A DNA stretch of 64,000 nucleotides from Clostridiales bacterium (GTDB lineage Bacteria; Bacillota; Clostridia; Peptostreptococcales; Anaerovoracaceae). Below the pieces are notes generated by a model. The model was not told the DNA's origin. It worked only from the letters and a program-made list of their open reading frames with translations, and did no database searches. The translations under genes and the position numbers were made by a program. Shown piece by piece: positions 44,346 through 52,759 of this stretch. The stretch's first letter is position 1; each line of letters starts with the position of its first letter. Location of the stretch: assembly GCA_015058275.1 (NCBI GenBank), contig SVCQ01000008.1, forward strand, positions 1 to 64,000, given 5' to 3'.

Positions 44346-44693
44346 TCACACTTCCTTATCTGTATCTTTGCTGTTGATGCCCGGCTGCCAGATGCAGCAG
44401 GTCTGAGACGGACGGATGCCGTCTATCTCGAATTTATGTATCCACGGGTACTTCATGTACCTGATCCCCGGCTCCTCATCGAGCTCCACGGAATGGAGCG
44501 GGATGTATACAAGCCCGATCGGGGACCTTTCGATCATGTATTCGTCCGGGGACAGTTCTTCGTCGGTAAAACTTACCGCCACCTCCGCCCTGGAGGGATC
44601 GCATCAGGTCCTGCCGTCACCGGTCAGGAGCACTATGTCTTTGAAACCGAGACGCTCCATGTACCTGATCGCTTCATCGTTGAGTCTGATCAT
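44346..44693 (-). CDS. Candidate selenoprotein with in-frame UGA (Sec30-Cys31), CC/Se-motif-like
   Basis: Read through one UGA (44604-44606), the frame from ATG 44693 to TGA 44346 encodes 115 residues. The first 29 end in LLTGDGRT; then UGA, then CDPSRAEVAVSFTDEELS onward, ending GINSKDTDKEV. GAGG lies 6 nt before the ATG, 10 bp after the ProX stop, and the final stop overlaps the cyuA leader, so the ORF fits the operon exactly. Two SECIS-like hairpins follow the UGA. The layout (short alpha-beta N-terminus, then Sec-Cys pair) resembles small clostridial (seleno)proteins with CC or UC motifs. An ordinary gene finder would call only the 3' part from GTG 44582. No sel genes are in the window. 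Function unknown; a redox role is expected from the U-C pair. Confidence 0.7.
44564..44596 (-). promoter_or_regulatory. SECIS-like hairpins after the in-frame UGA
   Basis: Leftward from the UGA, CCTCC-AGGGC-GGAGG (44596-44582) has its loop 12 nt after the UGA with G at the second loop position. CGGTAA-GTT-TTACCG (44578-44564) has its loop 31 nt after the UGA with G first. Bacterial SECIS elements need a short stem with G in the first two loop positions about 16-37 nt from the UGA; the second hairpin meets this and the first is borderline. Confidence 0.55.
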
Positions 44694-44703
44694 GGGAAAC
44701 CTC

Positions 44704-45192
44704 TTAAAGCTTTACGAAGTGGAGCTCGTTGCCGTGGTCCTTTATGAGCTTTGCGACGTCGCGGCAGCCCACATATACTGTCGCGGTATTGTCGCACGGA
44801 TGGATGCCCATGAGCTTGTGCTCGAAGTCTTTGTCCAGGTATACGACCACGTCCCTGTCATCGTTATTGAGTATGCCAAACGGCGTGACCGCACCTCGAA
44901 TGAGCCCCATCTTGTCCATCAGATCCTCCTCGGACGCGAAGGTCAGAGGTCTTGTATCGAATTCCTTCCTGAACTCCTTGAGGTTGATCTTTTTGTCCTC
45001 GAGGCATGTGATCAGGTAGTACCTGCGCTTTTTGTCATCCCTGATGAAGAGATTCTTGGCGATCTGCTCCGGATGAGGCAGGCCGCACTCGAGCATCTCA
45101 TCTATGGTGTACACGGCTTTGTGTTCGACGATCTCGTATTTGATCTTCTTATCGTCAAGCAGTCTGACGATGTCATCCTTTGTGAGCGGCAT
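44704..45192 (-). CDS. ProX/YbaK-like prolyl-tRNA deacylase
   Basis: 162 aa, one YbaK/ProX editing domain. Conserved features: YEIVEHKAVYTIDEM at the start, IAKNLFIRDDKKRRYYLI with the catalytic-region Lys, RPLTFASEEDLMDKMGLIRGAVTPFGI (family GxVTPFG motif) and DVVVYLDKDF. It hydrolyses mischarged Ala-tRNA(Pro) or Cys-tRNA(Pro) in trans. In clostridia the related PrdX gene sits with proline reductase; none is seen here. It lies between galM (20 bp) and the selenoprotein candidate (10 bp). Confidence 0.88.
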   Translation of the reverse strand: MPLTKDDIVRLLDDKKIKYEIVEHKAVYTIDEMLECGLPHPEQIAKNLFIRDDKKRRYYLITCLEDKKINLKEFRKEFDTRPLTFASEEDLMDKMGLIRGAVTPFGILNNDDRDVVVYLDKDFEHKLMGIHPCDNTATVYVGCRDVAKLIKDHGNELHFVKL

Positions 45193-45211
45193 CTGAAGTC
45201 CTCCCCTCTGT

Positions 45212-46339
45212 CTATGATGAGAATCTGTATGTTGTCCTCGATGTGAACTTCTCTCCGGCTCTTATGAAGCCTCCCGGGAAGTCCTCGTGATTGACCGAAT
45301 CCGGCCAGAACTGGGTCTCAAAGCAGACCCCGCTGCGCGGCCCGTAGACGGCTCCGTCCTTGCCGGTCTCGCCTTCCATGCCGTTGGCCGTATAGAGCTG
45401 GACACCCGGCATGTCCGTCAGCACGTCCATGCGTATGCCCGTGACTCTTGAGTACAGCGTAGCGGTCTCGCAGTAGCCCTGGGCAACCGCCGGCGTCACG
45501 TAGTTGTGATCATAGCCGCCTCCCGCCTTAAGAGCGTCGTAGTCGGCATCGATGTCCCTGCCGAGAGCCTTCGGTATCCTGAAATCCATCGGAGTGCCGG
45601 TCACGTCCCTCAGCTCACCCGTCGGCAGGAGGTCATCGTCCGATGCGGTGAAGGTGCCCGAGTGGATCTGCACCACCTGGTCGAGCACGCTCCCGCTATT
45701 GTGACCGTCCATGTTGAAATAGCTGTGGTTGGTCAGATTGAGCGGAGTGTCCGAAGCAGACTCCGCGGCGTAATCTATGTGGAGCTCGTTGTCGTCTGTC
45801 AGGGTGTATGTCACCTCGACGTGAACCGCCCCCGGGAAGCCCTGGTCTCCGTCCGGGCTGTCCAGGGTGAACGTGACTGTCTTGTTGGACACATTGTATC
45901 TGGCAAGCGATGATACTCCGTCGCTTATGCTCTCAGGAGCACTCGCTCCCATGACGTCTCTTGAGCTGACCTGTCCGAAAGGGATCCTGACATCCCACAG
46001 CCTCTTTGAGTACGGATCGCAGCCGCCGTGAAGGGTATTCGGTCCGTTGTTGACTGTAAGCTCAAATGTCCTGCCGTCAAGCGTGAAGCTTCCGCCGCCT
46101 ATCCTGTTGGCGACCCTGCCCACCACAGCTCCGATCGAGCCGTGCCCGTTCTCATAACCCGATACATCATCATGACCGAGCACCACATCCTTAAGAGCTC
46201 CCATCCTGTCAGGAACGAATATGCTCACTATGGATGCGCCGTAATCCGTCAGAGACACTGTCATGCCTCTGCTGTTACGCAGTATGTACAGTCCGGCCCG
46301 CCTGCCGTCGCTGAGTCTTCCGAAGGATAAAGTCTCCAT
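45212..46339 (-). CDS. galM: Aldose 1-epimerase (galactose mutarotase)
   Basis: 375 aa. Active-site segments: VGRVANRIGGGSFTLDG near 70, the catalytic His in NLTNHSYFNMDGH near 205, YDHNYV near 275, and the catalytic Glu in GVCFETQFWPDSVNHEDFPG near 340. It interconverts alpha and beta anomers of hexoses in the cytoplasm. No galK, galT or galE gene is nearby, so its presence in this operon looks incidental. It follows the HerA-like gene by 4 bp. Confidence 0.93.
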   Translation of the reverse strand: METLSFGRLSDGRRAGLYILRNSRGMTVSLTDYGASIVSIFVPDRMGALKDVVLGHDDVSGYENGHGSIGAVVGRVANRIGGGSFTLDGRTFELTVNNGPNTLHGGCDPYSKRLWDVRIPFGQVSSRDVMGASAPESISDGVSSLARYNVSNKTVTFTLDSPDGDQGFPGAVHVEVTYTLTDDNELHIDYAAESASDTPLNLTNHSYFNMDGHNSGSVLDQVVQIHSGTFTASDDDLLPTGELRDVTGTPMDFRIPKALGRDIDADYDALKAGGGYDHNYVTPAVAQGYCETATLYSRVTGIRMDVLTDMPGVQLYTANGMEGETGKDGAVYGPRSGVCFETQFWPDSVNHEDFPGGFIRAGEKFTSRTTYRFSS

Positions 46340-46343
46340 GTCC

Positions 46344-48053
46344 CTACCTCTTTGTGAGTGTGCCGAAGAGATTCCTGCCTATCGAGGAACCTATATTGCC
46401 TCCGATCGTGCGGCCCTTCTTGCCGAGTACGGCCTCTCCTATGGACTTGCCGATCTCCCTGCCGATAGTGCCGCCGGTCGACCTGATCACCTGTCTTGTC
46501 CCGGACCTTCCGAGCAGGTTGTCCGCCAGGTCTCCGATCGCAGAGCCTTCATCCTGAGGCTCCTCAGCCTTTGCTGTCTGTCTTGCCTTCTTCGGGGCAG
46601 GAGCAGCCGGCTCTGTCTCTACCGACGTCTCTACGTCTATTGTGATCTCAGGCTGTCCGGCCTCCGCCGCAGGCGCAGCCGGTATGCCCGATGTATTGCC
46701 GTATACGCTGCCGTCAGGCGCTGTCACGGAGTCTCCCGGGGCTCCGGCCTGAGGGCCTCTTCCCGTCAGCACCTCGTAGGCGGATACGTTGTCCACCATC
46801 TCGAGATACTTGGAGTTGAGAGGCGAATTGCTGACCGCAGTCTGTCTCTCCTCATCTGCGAGAGCTCCCATGCGGCTCTCAGGAGGCAGCACGAAGGCAT
46901 GCTCCGCCATCGAAGGCGCGCCCTTCTCGTCGAGCACGGATACGACAGCTTCTCCCGTACCTAAATTCTGCATGAGCTCTTTGGTATCGAATTCCGGATT
47001 GACCCTGAACGCGTCGGCTGCAGCGTTGAGAGTCTTCTGCTCTGCCGGCGTGTACGCGTGGAGGCCGTGCTCGATCTTGTTGCCGAGCTGGGACATCACA
47101 GCACCCGGTATGTCTCCCGGGCTCTGGGTCACGAAGAATATAGACACGCCCTTGGACCTTATGAGCTTGACAACCTGTTCGATCTTTTCGAGCAGGCTCT
47201 TTGATGCGTTCTTGAAGAGCAGATGAGCCTCATCAAAGAAGAAGACGATCTTAGGCTTGTCCGGGTCTCCCACTTCAGGAAGAAGCTCAAAGAGCTCCGA
47301 CAGGAGGTAGAGCATGAACGCCGAGTAAAGTCTCGGTTTGTTGATGAGGGTCTCTGCGTCGAGTATGTTGATGATGCCCCTGCCGTCCGGCGCCGTCAGG
47401 AAGAAATCCCTGATGTCTATAGCCGGCTCGCCGAAGAACTTGTCCGCGCCCTCGGCCTCCATCGAGACTATGGCCCTGATAATGGCGGATGCGGTCTGCT
47501 GCGGTATGAGGCCATAGTCCATCTTGTACTCGGCGGAATGATCGGCCGCGTACTGGACCATCGCCTTCATGTCCTTGGTGTCTGTAAGTATGAGCCCGAG
47601 ATCGTCAGCGATCTTGAATATGACCTGCATCAGCTCGGTCTGGGTGTCGTTAAGGTCGAGCACCTGGCTGAAGAGCTGAGGTCCCATCTCGGATACCGTG
47701 GTGCGAAGAGGCGTGCCCTTCTCGGCGTATATATCGAATACGGATACCGGGAAGCCGCGGAATCTGAAATCGTCACTGATCTCAAAGCGGTCGATCCTCT
47801 CCTGCATGCCTGCATTATCCTCCCCGGGAGCAGCTATGCCGGCCATGTCGCCCTTGACATCCGACATGAATACCGGTACTCCGATCTCCGAGAAGCTCTC
47901 CGCGAGCACCTTGAGCGTGACCGACTTGCCCGTGCCCGTCGCTCCGCAGATGAAGCCGTGTCTGTTGGCCTTGTCAGGCCTCATGCATATCCTGTCCGAC
48001 AGCTTTTCGCCGTCGCCCTTCCTGGCAAAATAAATCAATCCGTTGTCTGTCAT
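46344..48053 (-). CDS. HerA-like (DUF853/YjgR) ATPase
   Basis: 569 aa. Walker A GATGTGKSVTLKVLAE near 40; Walker B KIVFFFDEAHLLF near 270; the VKLIRSKGVSIFFVTQSPGDIPGAV segment near 300; and the Arg-finger/C-terminal region. A Pro/Ala-rich, low-complexity linker (about 430-500) precedes a Gly-rich tail with GGTIGREIGKSIGEA-type repeats. It belongs to the DUF853 HerA-helicase-like group; helicase activity is not proven for it, and no NurA partner is adjacent. First gene of the seven-gene leftward operon, divergent from the M16C peptidase across 139 bp. Confidence 0.88.
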   Translation of the reverse strand: MTDNGLIYFARKGDGEKLSDRICMRPDKANRHGFICGATGTGKSVTLKVLAESFSEIGVPVFMSDVKGDMAGIAAPGEDNAGMQERIDRFEISDDFRFRGFPVSVFDIYAEKGTPLRTTVSEMGPQLFSQVLDLNDTQTELMQVIFKIADDLGLILTDTKDMKAMVQYAADHSAEYKMDYGLIPQQTASAIIRAIVSMEAEGADKFFGEPAIDIRDFFLTAPDGRGIINILDAETLINKPRLYSAFMLYLLSELFELLPEVGDPDKPKIVFFFDEAHLLFKNASKSLLEKIEQVVKLIRSKGVSIFFVTQSPGDIPGAVMSQLGNKIEHGLHAYTPAEQKTLNAAADAFRVNPEFDTKELMQNLGTGEAVVSVLDEKGAPSMAEHAFVLPPESRMGALADEERQTAVSNSPLNSKYLEMVDNVSAYEVLTGRGPQAGAPGDSVTAPDGSVYGNTSGIPAAPAAEAGQPEITIDVETSVETEPAAPAPKKARQTAKAEEPQDEGSAIGDLADNLLGRSGTRQVIRSTGGTIGREIGKSIGEAVLGKKGRTIGGNIGSSIGRNLFGTLTKR

Positions 48054-48192
48054 TTTGGGTCTCCTGTCGTGATCTGCATATTCTTATACAAAATAAAGTA
48101 TATCACAATGAGGCACGAACGGACTTTAATTGTCTGTCCTCTTGTTATATTATTTACGGGACGACTTTTATGACACATACAAAGGATAAGAA

Positions 48193-51063
48193 ATGAAAGC
48201 AAACGACAGGATCCACGGATTCACCGTGACGAACATCAGAGAAATCAAAGAGATCGAAGGCCGCCTAGTAGAGATGGTCCACGACGCCGCCGGCGCACGC
48301 CTCGTATGGGCAGACAACGGCGAAGAGAACAAACTCTTTGCCGTCGGGTTCAGGACCCTTCCGGAGGACAGCACCGGCGTGTTCCACATACTCGAGCACT
48401 CAGTGCTCTGCGGTTCGGACAATTACCCGGTCAAGGAGCCGTTCGTCGAGCTTCTAAAGACATCGATGAACACCTTCCTCAACGCGATGACCTATCCGGA
48501 CAAGACTCTCTACCCGGTATCAAGCCGCATCAGGCAGGACTACCTCAATCTCGCCGGGGTCTATCTTGACTCCGTATTCAGGCCGCGCATCTTAAGCGAC
48601 CCTAATATCTTCTATCAGGAGGGCTGGCACATAGATACAGGCGATGAAGAGCCGGCATTCAAGGGCGTGGTCTTCAACGAGATGAAGGGCGCCATGTCCG
48701 ATGTCGACCAGCTCGCCGAGCGCAGCATGGTCAAGATGCTCTTCCCGGACAACTGCTATGGATATAACTCCGGCGGCGATCCGGACGCCATAGTCGATCT
48801 GACTTACGAGAAGTTCCTCGAGATGTACAGGCGCTACTACCATCCGTCGAATTCGTACTTCTATCTCGACGGAGATGTTCCGCTGGACGAGACTCTTGAG
48901 ATGATCGAAGGCTATCTCGCCGGTTACGACAGGCTCGAAGACATCCCTGAGATCGCAGTCCAGGTCCCTGTCACCGCCAGGCAGTCCATGCCGTTTGATG
49001 CAGGCAGCCCTGACGACAAGGGCGTAGTCGCCTGCGGACGCATCATCGGCAGCTGGGAAGACAGAGACAAGATGTTCGCTCTCAGCATAGTGCTCGAGCA
49101 GCTCGCAGATTCGAACGAGTCTCCTCTCAAGAGAGCCGTGCTCAGCACAGGTCTCGCAGAGGATCTTGAGATATACGTGGCTGACGGCATCGCCCAGCCA
49201 TACCTCATGATGATCTTCAGAGGTGTGGCTGACGCCGAAGGCGACGCGGACAAGCTCCTTGACACCGCGTGCGATGCCCTTCACAAGGCACTGGGCGAAG
49301 GCATCCCAAGGCGCGACCTCGAGGCTTCCATCAACCAGCTCGACTTCAGGTTCAGGCAGTACCCTGAGCCTCAGGGTCTGTACAGAGCCAACGCGGTATT
49401 CAGCTCATGGCTGTACGGAGGCGATCCTGCGCTCCACCTCTTCACAAACGAGGCCATCGCCAATCTCCGCCACATGGCAGATAACGGCGAGTTCGAGGAG
49501 ATCGCAAAGGATCTCATGGGAGACAGGGACGCATACTCAGTCCTCTCGCTCATCCCGGATGCAGAGCTCGGAGCCGCCGAGGCCAAAGCCGAGGCAGATT
49601 TCGTCGCCGCGACCGTAAAGGCAATGAGCGATGATGAGCGCGCAGAGCTTGACAAGCTCAACGAGGACCTTCTCAGCTGGCAGCAGACGCCTGATTCGGA
49701 GGAGGCTCTCGCCACGATACCGATGCTCGATCTTTCGGACATAAACGAAAAGCCTGAGCTCATCCCTACGGAGATAAAGAAAGCCGGAGACTGCGATGTC
49801 ATATTCCACAACATCCCGTCAAACGGCATAGTCAACATAAACGCATACTTCCCGATCACTCAGCTCGGCCTGGAGGATCTGCCGGCAGCCGCTCTCATCA
49901 CGGAGTTCTACAAGGATCTGCCTACAGAGAACTACGACGTGCTCGCCCTCCAGAACGAGATCCGCATGTATACAGGATCGATAAGCTTCGGTCTTGACAT
50001 ACTCGCATCGGACAAGGACACAAAGGCATGCATCCCTTGCATCAGAGCCAGGGCTGCAGTCCTCGAGGACAAGCTCTCATACGCTGAGGATCTCATGGTC
50101 GAGATACTCACGCGCACCAGATTCGAGGACAAGGCTCTCATGAGAGAGCTGATCACCCAGATCGACGAGGATTCAAAACGCGCCGCAGTATCTTCGGGGC
50201 ACCGCCTCGCCATGTACGAGGCCAGGTCGCACTGGTCGGCAAGAGACGCAGCCGCCGAGGCAGTCAACGGCTACACGTTCATGCAGCACATGCACCGCAT
50301 GGCCAGGGCCTCCGATCAGGAGCTCGATGCCTTCATCGGCTTCGCCAAAGACACGATCAGCCGGAGCATCAACCGCTCCAACATGATACTCAGCGAGACC
50401 GCTTCATCGTACGCTGATCTTTCAGGTCTCGTATCCGGTCTTCCGGAGGGCAGCGAACAGCCTGCAAGCGCTTCGTACGAGTCGAAGCTCCCACGCAGGA
50501 TGGGCATACAGATCCCTGCCGCCGTGTCATTCTCAGTGCTCGCATGCGATATAACGAGCGCCGGATACAAAATGAACGGCCACATGTCGGTTGCAGCCAA
50601 CATACTGTCGCTGTCCCATCTGTGGAACCAGATCAGAGTGCAGGGCGGAGCCTACGGCGCTTCGATGACAGCCGGCAGGACGGGCAATCTCTTCTGCTAT
50701 ACATACAGGGATCCGAGCCCGGACCGCTCGCTCGAAGTACTCAAAACTCTGCCTGACTTCATCGGGGAATTCGCATCCGAAGAGGACATGGACATAGACG
50801 GCTTCATCATCTCCACGATAGCCGGCACGGAGCCTCTGCTCTCGCCTGCCGCAAGAGGCAGGGCCGCAGACGACTTCCTGCTGTCGGGCTTCACCGATGA
50901 TGACCGCATCCGCTTCCGAAGGGAGATGCTGACTACCACAGCGGCCGATCTCCTCGCACAAAAAGAAGCCATCAGCGAGATGACTTCGTCAGGATGCGTA
51001 TGCGTGATCGGACCTAAAGCCGCACTCGATTCATGCGGCGACCTTGAGATATTCGAGCTCTGA
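48193..51063 (+). CDS. M16C zinc metallopeptidase (presequence-protease/insulinase family)
   Basis: 956 aa, the size of the two-lobe M16C enzymes. The inverted zinc motif HILEH is near residue 62 (FHILEHSVLCGSDNYP), with the further zinc Glu in the FNEMKGAMSDVDQL segment. The second lobe has VQGGAYGASMT and the family ends with a CVIGPKAALD-like stretch. No signal peptide, so cytoplasmic. These peptidases degrade unstructured peptides inside a closed chamber. ATG at 48193 with AAAGGA 8 nt upstream. Monocistronic, ended by a strong terminator. Confidence 0.93.
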   Translation: MKANDRIHGFTVTNIREIKEIEGRLVEMVHDAAGARLVWADNGEENKLFAVGFRTLPEDSTGVFHILEHSVLCGSDNYPVKEPFVELLKTSMNTFLNAMTYPDKTLYPVSSRIRQDYLNLAGVYLDSVFRPRILSDPNIFYQEGWHIDTGDEEPAFKGVVFNEMKGAMSDVDQLAERSMVKMLFPDNCYGYNSGGDPDAIVDLTYEKFLEMYRRYYHPSNSYFYLDGDVPLDETLEMIEGYLAGYDRLEDIPEIAVQVPVTARQSMPFDAGSPDDKGVVACGRIIGSWEDRDKMFALSIVLEQLADSNESPLKRAVLSTGLAEDLEIYVADGIAQPYLMMIFRGVADAEGDADKLLDTACDALHKALGEGIPRRDLEASINQLDFRFRQYPEPQGLYRANAVFSSWLYGGDPALHLFTNEAIANLRHMADNGEFEEIAKDLMGDRDAYSVLSLIPDAELGAAEAKAEADFVAATVKAMSDDERAELDKLNEDLLSWQQTPDSEEALATIPMLDLSDINEKPELIPTEIKKAGDCDVIFHNIPSNGIVNINAYFPITQLGLEDLPAAALITEFYKDLPTENYDVLALQNEIRMYTGSISFGLDILASDKDTKACIPCIRARAAVLEDKLSYAEDLMVEILTRTRFEDKALMRELITQIDEDSKRAAVSSGHRLAMYEARSHWSARDAAAEAVNGYTFMQHMHRMARASDQELDAFIGFAKDTISRSINRSNMILSETASSYADLSGLVSGLPEGSEQPASASYESKLPRRMGIQIPAAVSFSVLACDITSAGYKMNGHMSVAANILSLSHLWNQIRVQGGAYGASMTAGRTGNLFCYTYRDPSPDRSLEVLKTLPDFIGEFASEEDMDIDGFIISTIAGTEPLLSPAARGRAADDFLLSGFTDDDRIRFRREMLTTTAADLLAQKEAISEMTSSGCVCVIGPKAALDSCGDLEIFEL

Positions 51064-51087
51064 TCTCCAGTTGATGATCACAACAGA

Positions 51088-51118
51088 ATGCAGCCGGCTG
51101 CCCGGCTGCATTCTTTAT
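51088..51118 (+). terminator. Terminator of the M16C peptidase gene
   Basis: ATGCAGCCGG (51088-51097) and CCGGCTGCAT (51102-51111) are perfect 10-bp arms, followed by TCTTTATT. Confidence 0.88.
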
Positions 51119-51123
51119 TCAAC

Positions 51124-51286
51124 CAGGAGCGAAGCTCCAACAAGCTCGCTTGATTGGAGCGAGCGACACCGTCAACAGACGCCGAGAGCTTCAGCTCCTG
51201 AGAGCGTCGGTCGGGGATTGTACCCACCACCGACGGTCGAAGACGGAACCCGCCGCCTATAGAGGCGGGGGACATCGGCGTCTGTT
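51124..51286. other. Structured element with 12-bp terminal inverted repeats
   Basis: AACAGACGCCGA (51174-51185) and TCGGCGTCTGTT (51275-51286) are perfect complements. They enclose three hairpins: GAGC-TTCA-GCTC (51186-51197); CGTCGGT/ACCGACG (51205-51211, 51229-51235) with inner GGG/CCC; and CCGCCT-ATAG-AGGCGG (51253-51268). Just outside is GGAGC-GAA-GCTCC and GCTCGCT/AGCGAGC (51124-51166). It lies between convergent genes. The last hairpin region resembles right ends of IS200/IS605-type elements and their associated RNAs, but no transposase or TnpB is present; identity unknown. Confidence 0.55.
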
Positions 51287-51316
51287 ATATGTTTCTGTTC
51301 TCTTTATCCTTAGCCA

Positions 51317-52012
51317 CTAGTGCTTCGGCTTGTATCCGGATGTCGATACGGACGCCTTCACAGGCTTCTCCTCTGCATCCCCTCCGGCGATGACCGCTCC
51401 GAAGGCCAGGAGCAGCGTAGCGCTCAGGAGAATCCCTCCGACGATGTCAGTGAGCCAGTGCACTCCGCAGTACAGCCTGCCGCATAAGGTGACGAGTGCG
51501 ATGATGCCGCATAGCACCTTGACGAGCTTCGCGGCGCCTGACGGCAGGTACTTGTCTATGATCATGATGACCGCGACCATGACTACCAGTATGAGCACCG
51601 TGTGTGACGACGGGAATGAAGCCTCAGGCTCTTCCTCTCCCGGCATTATGATCGGCCTGTAGTTTATGATGAACTTCTCAAACAGCACATAGAAGCCGAT
51701 GGTCACTGCAAAGAGGCCGCCGAGGGACAGGATCTCCCTGTCGACTGCAAAGAGGCTCCTGCGCTTTATGAGCTGGATGAGTCCCACAAGAGCGAACAGC
51801 ACGCAGACTGCGATCGCTCCGTAGCCTATGTAGTCCGTGATGTCGTACCAGAGCATGTTGACTCCGGTCATGTCGTGGACCTTCTGATTGATGTGCGAGA
51901 ATCCGATCTCCGTCTCCATAGGACCGATGGCTGCCACGTCGTATACTTTGAGCAGCACGATCTCGGCTATGAAGAGAAGACCTGTGATGACTGCCAATAT
52001 CACTCTTTTCAT
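51317..52012 (-). CDS. PAP2 family membrane phosphatase
   Basis: 231 aa with six hydrophobic segments. The three PAP2 motifs are complete: KFIINYRP near 112, PSSHT near 134 and GRLYCGVHWLTDIVGG near 182. The catalytic His residues face the outer side. Substrates in this family are phosphatidic acid, undecaprenyl pyrophosphate or related lipids; a role in undecaprenyl phosphate recycling is possible. The last 25 residues are charged. Leftward single gene. Confidence 0.9.
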   Translation of the reverse strand: MKRVILAVITGLLFIAEIVLLKVYDVAAIGPMETEIGFSHINQKVHDMTGVNMLWYDITDYIGYGAIAVCVLFALVGLIQLIKRRSLFAVDREILSLGGLFAVTIGFYVLFEKFIINYRPIIMPGEEEPEASFPSSHTVLILVVMVAVIMIIDKYLPSGAAKLVKVLCGIIALVTLCGRLYCGVHWLTDIVGGILLSATLLLAFGAVIAGGDAEEKPVKASVSTSGYKPKH

Positions 52013-52152
52013 TTCTGATTTCTTTCCTTTTCTTTCTTACTGTATATCTCTTCAGCCTTCTTCAGGCTTTATCTTTAGTCCCCGGTATCCCTGACCTTGC
52101 GGTCCCAAGGCGAATATTACCACTTACGCGCCCGCCTGTCCATCCGGGGCAA

Positions 52153-52182
52153 TTGCCACAGCGCCCTTGCAGATGGTATACT
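52153..52182 (+). promoter_or_regulatory. tagD promoter
   Basis: TTGCCA (52153-52158), an 18-bp spacer and TATACT (52177-52182), 37 bp before the tagD start. Confidence 0.6.
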
Positions 52183-52218
52183 TTGCGGGTAAACAAGACA
52201 GAGATACGGAGATCAATC

Positions 52219-52674
52219 ATGAAGAGAGTAATCACATACGGTACATACGACCTTCTCCACTACGGTCACATCAACCTTCTCAAGAGAGCCAAGGCACAGG
52301 GCGACTACCTCATCGTCGCCATCTCAACGGACGAGTTCAACTGGAACAGCAAACGCAAAAAATGCTACTTCTCATACGAGCAGCGCAAGGCCCTGGTCGA
52401 ATCCATCAGATACGTCGACCTGGTGATCCCTGAGGAGAGCTGGGAGCAAAAGGTCTCCGACATGCACGAGTATCACATAGATACCTTTGTCATCGGAGAT
52501 GACTGGAAAGGCAAGTTCGACTTCCTCAAAGACGAGGGCGTCGAAGTTGTCTACCTGCCGAGGACTCCTGAGATCAGCAGCAGCCGCATCAAAAAGGATC
52601 TGTACGATGCCAACGCAGTCGACGGCGAGTCCAAGACCTCACACGATGACATCAACACCAACCCGAATAAATAG
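52219..52674 (+). CDS. tagD: Glycerol-3-phosphate cytidylyltransferase
   Basis: 151 aa. Nucleotidyltransferase motifs TYGTYDLLHYGHINLLKRAK (HxGH-type, residues 5-24), the lysine-rich KRKKCYFSYEQRKALVESIRYVD segment, VIGDDWKGKFD and the ISSSRIK signature near the C-terminus. It makes CDP-glycerol for teichoic acids or similar polymers. No other tag genes are nearby, so use for a glycolipid or a capsule is equally possible. GGAG 7 nt before the ATG at 52219 decides the start. Terminator follows. Confidence 0.92.
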   Translation: MKRVITYGTYDLLHYGHINLLKRAKAQGDYLIVAISTDEFNWNSKRKKCYFSYEQRKALVESIRYVDLVIPEESWEQKVSDMHEYHIDTFVIGDDWKGKFDFLKDEGVEVVYLPRTPEISSSRIKKDLYDANAVDGESKTSHDDINTNPNK

Positions 52675-52691
52675 ATTGAAGCAATAAAAGA

Positions 52692-52738
52692 GCTGCATAT
52701 CCGGAGGATCTGTCTACGGATATGCAGCTTTTGTTTTG
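52692..52738 (+). terminator. Terminator after tagD
   Basis: GCTGCATATCCG (52692-52703) and CGGATATGCAGC (52717-52728) are perfect 12-bp arms, followed by TTTTGTTTTG. Confidence 0.92.
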
Positions 52739-52759
52739 TCTCCTGCCGGAGATCCCGGA

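Noticed and set aside
44346-44582. Stand-alone 78-aa protein starting at GTG 44582
   Set aside because: It has no good ribosome binding site, and the extension through the UGA to the ATG at 44693 fits the operon and has a Shine-Dalgarno sequence.
44604-44606. UGA as an ordinary nonsense mutation making a pseudogene
   Set aside because: The frame stays open after it, the next codon is Cys, and SECIS-like hairpins follow; but this remains the main alternative until sel genes are confirmed.
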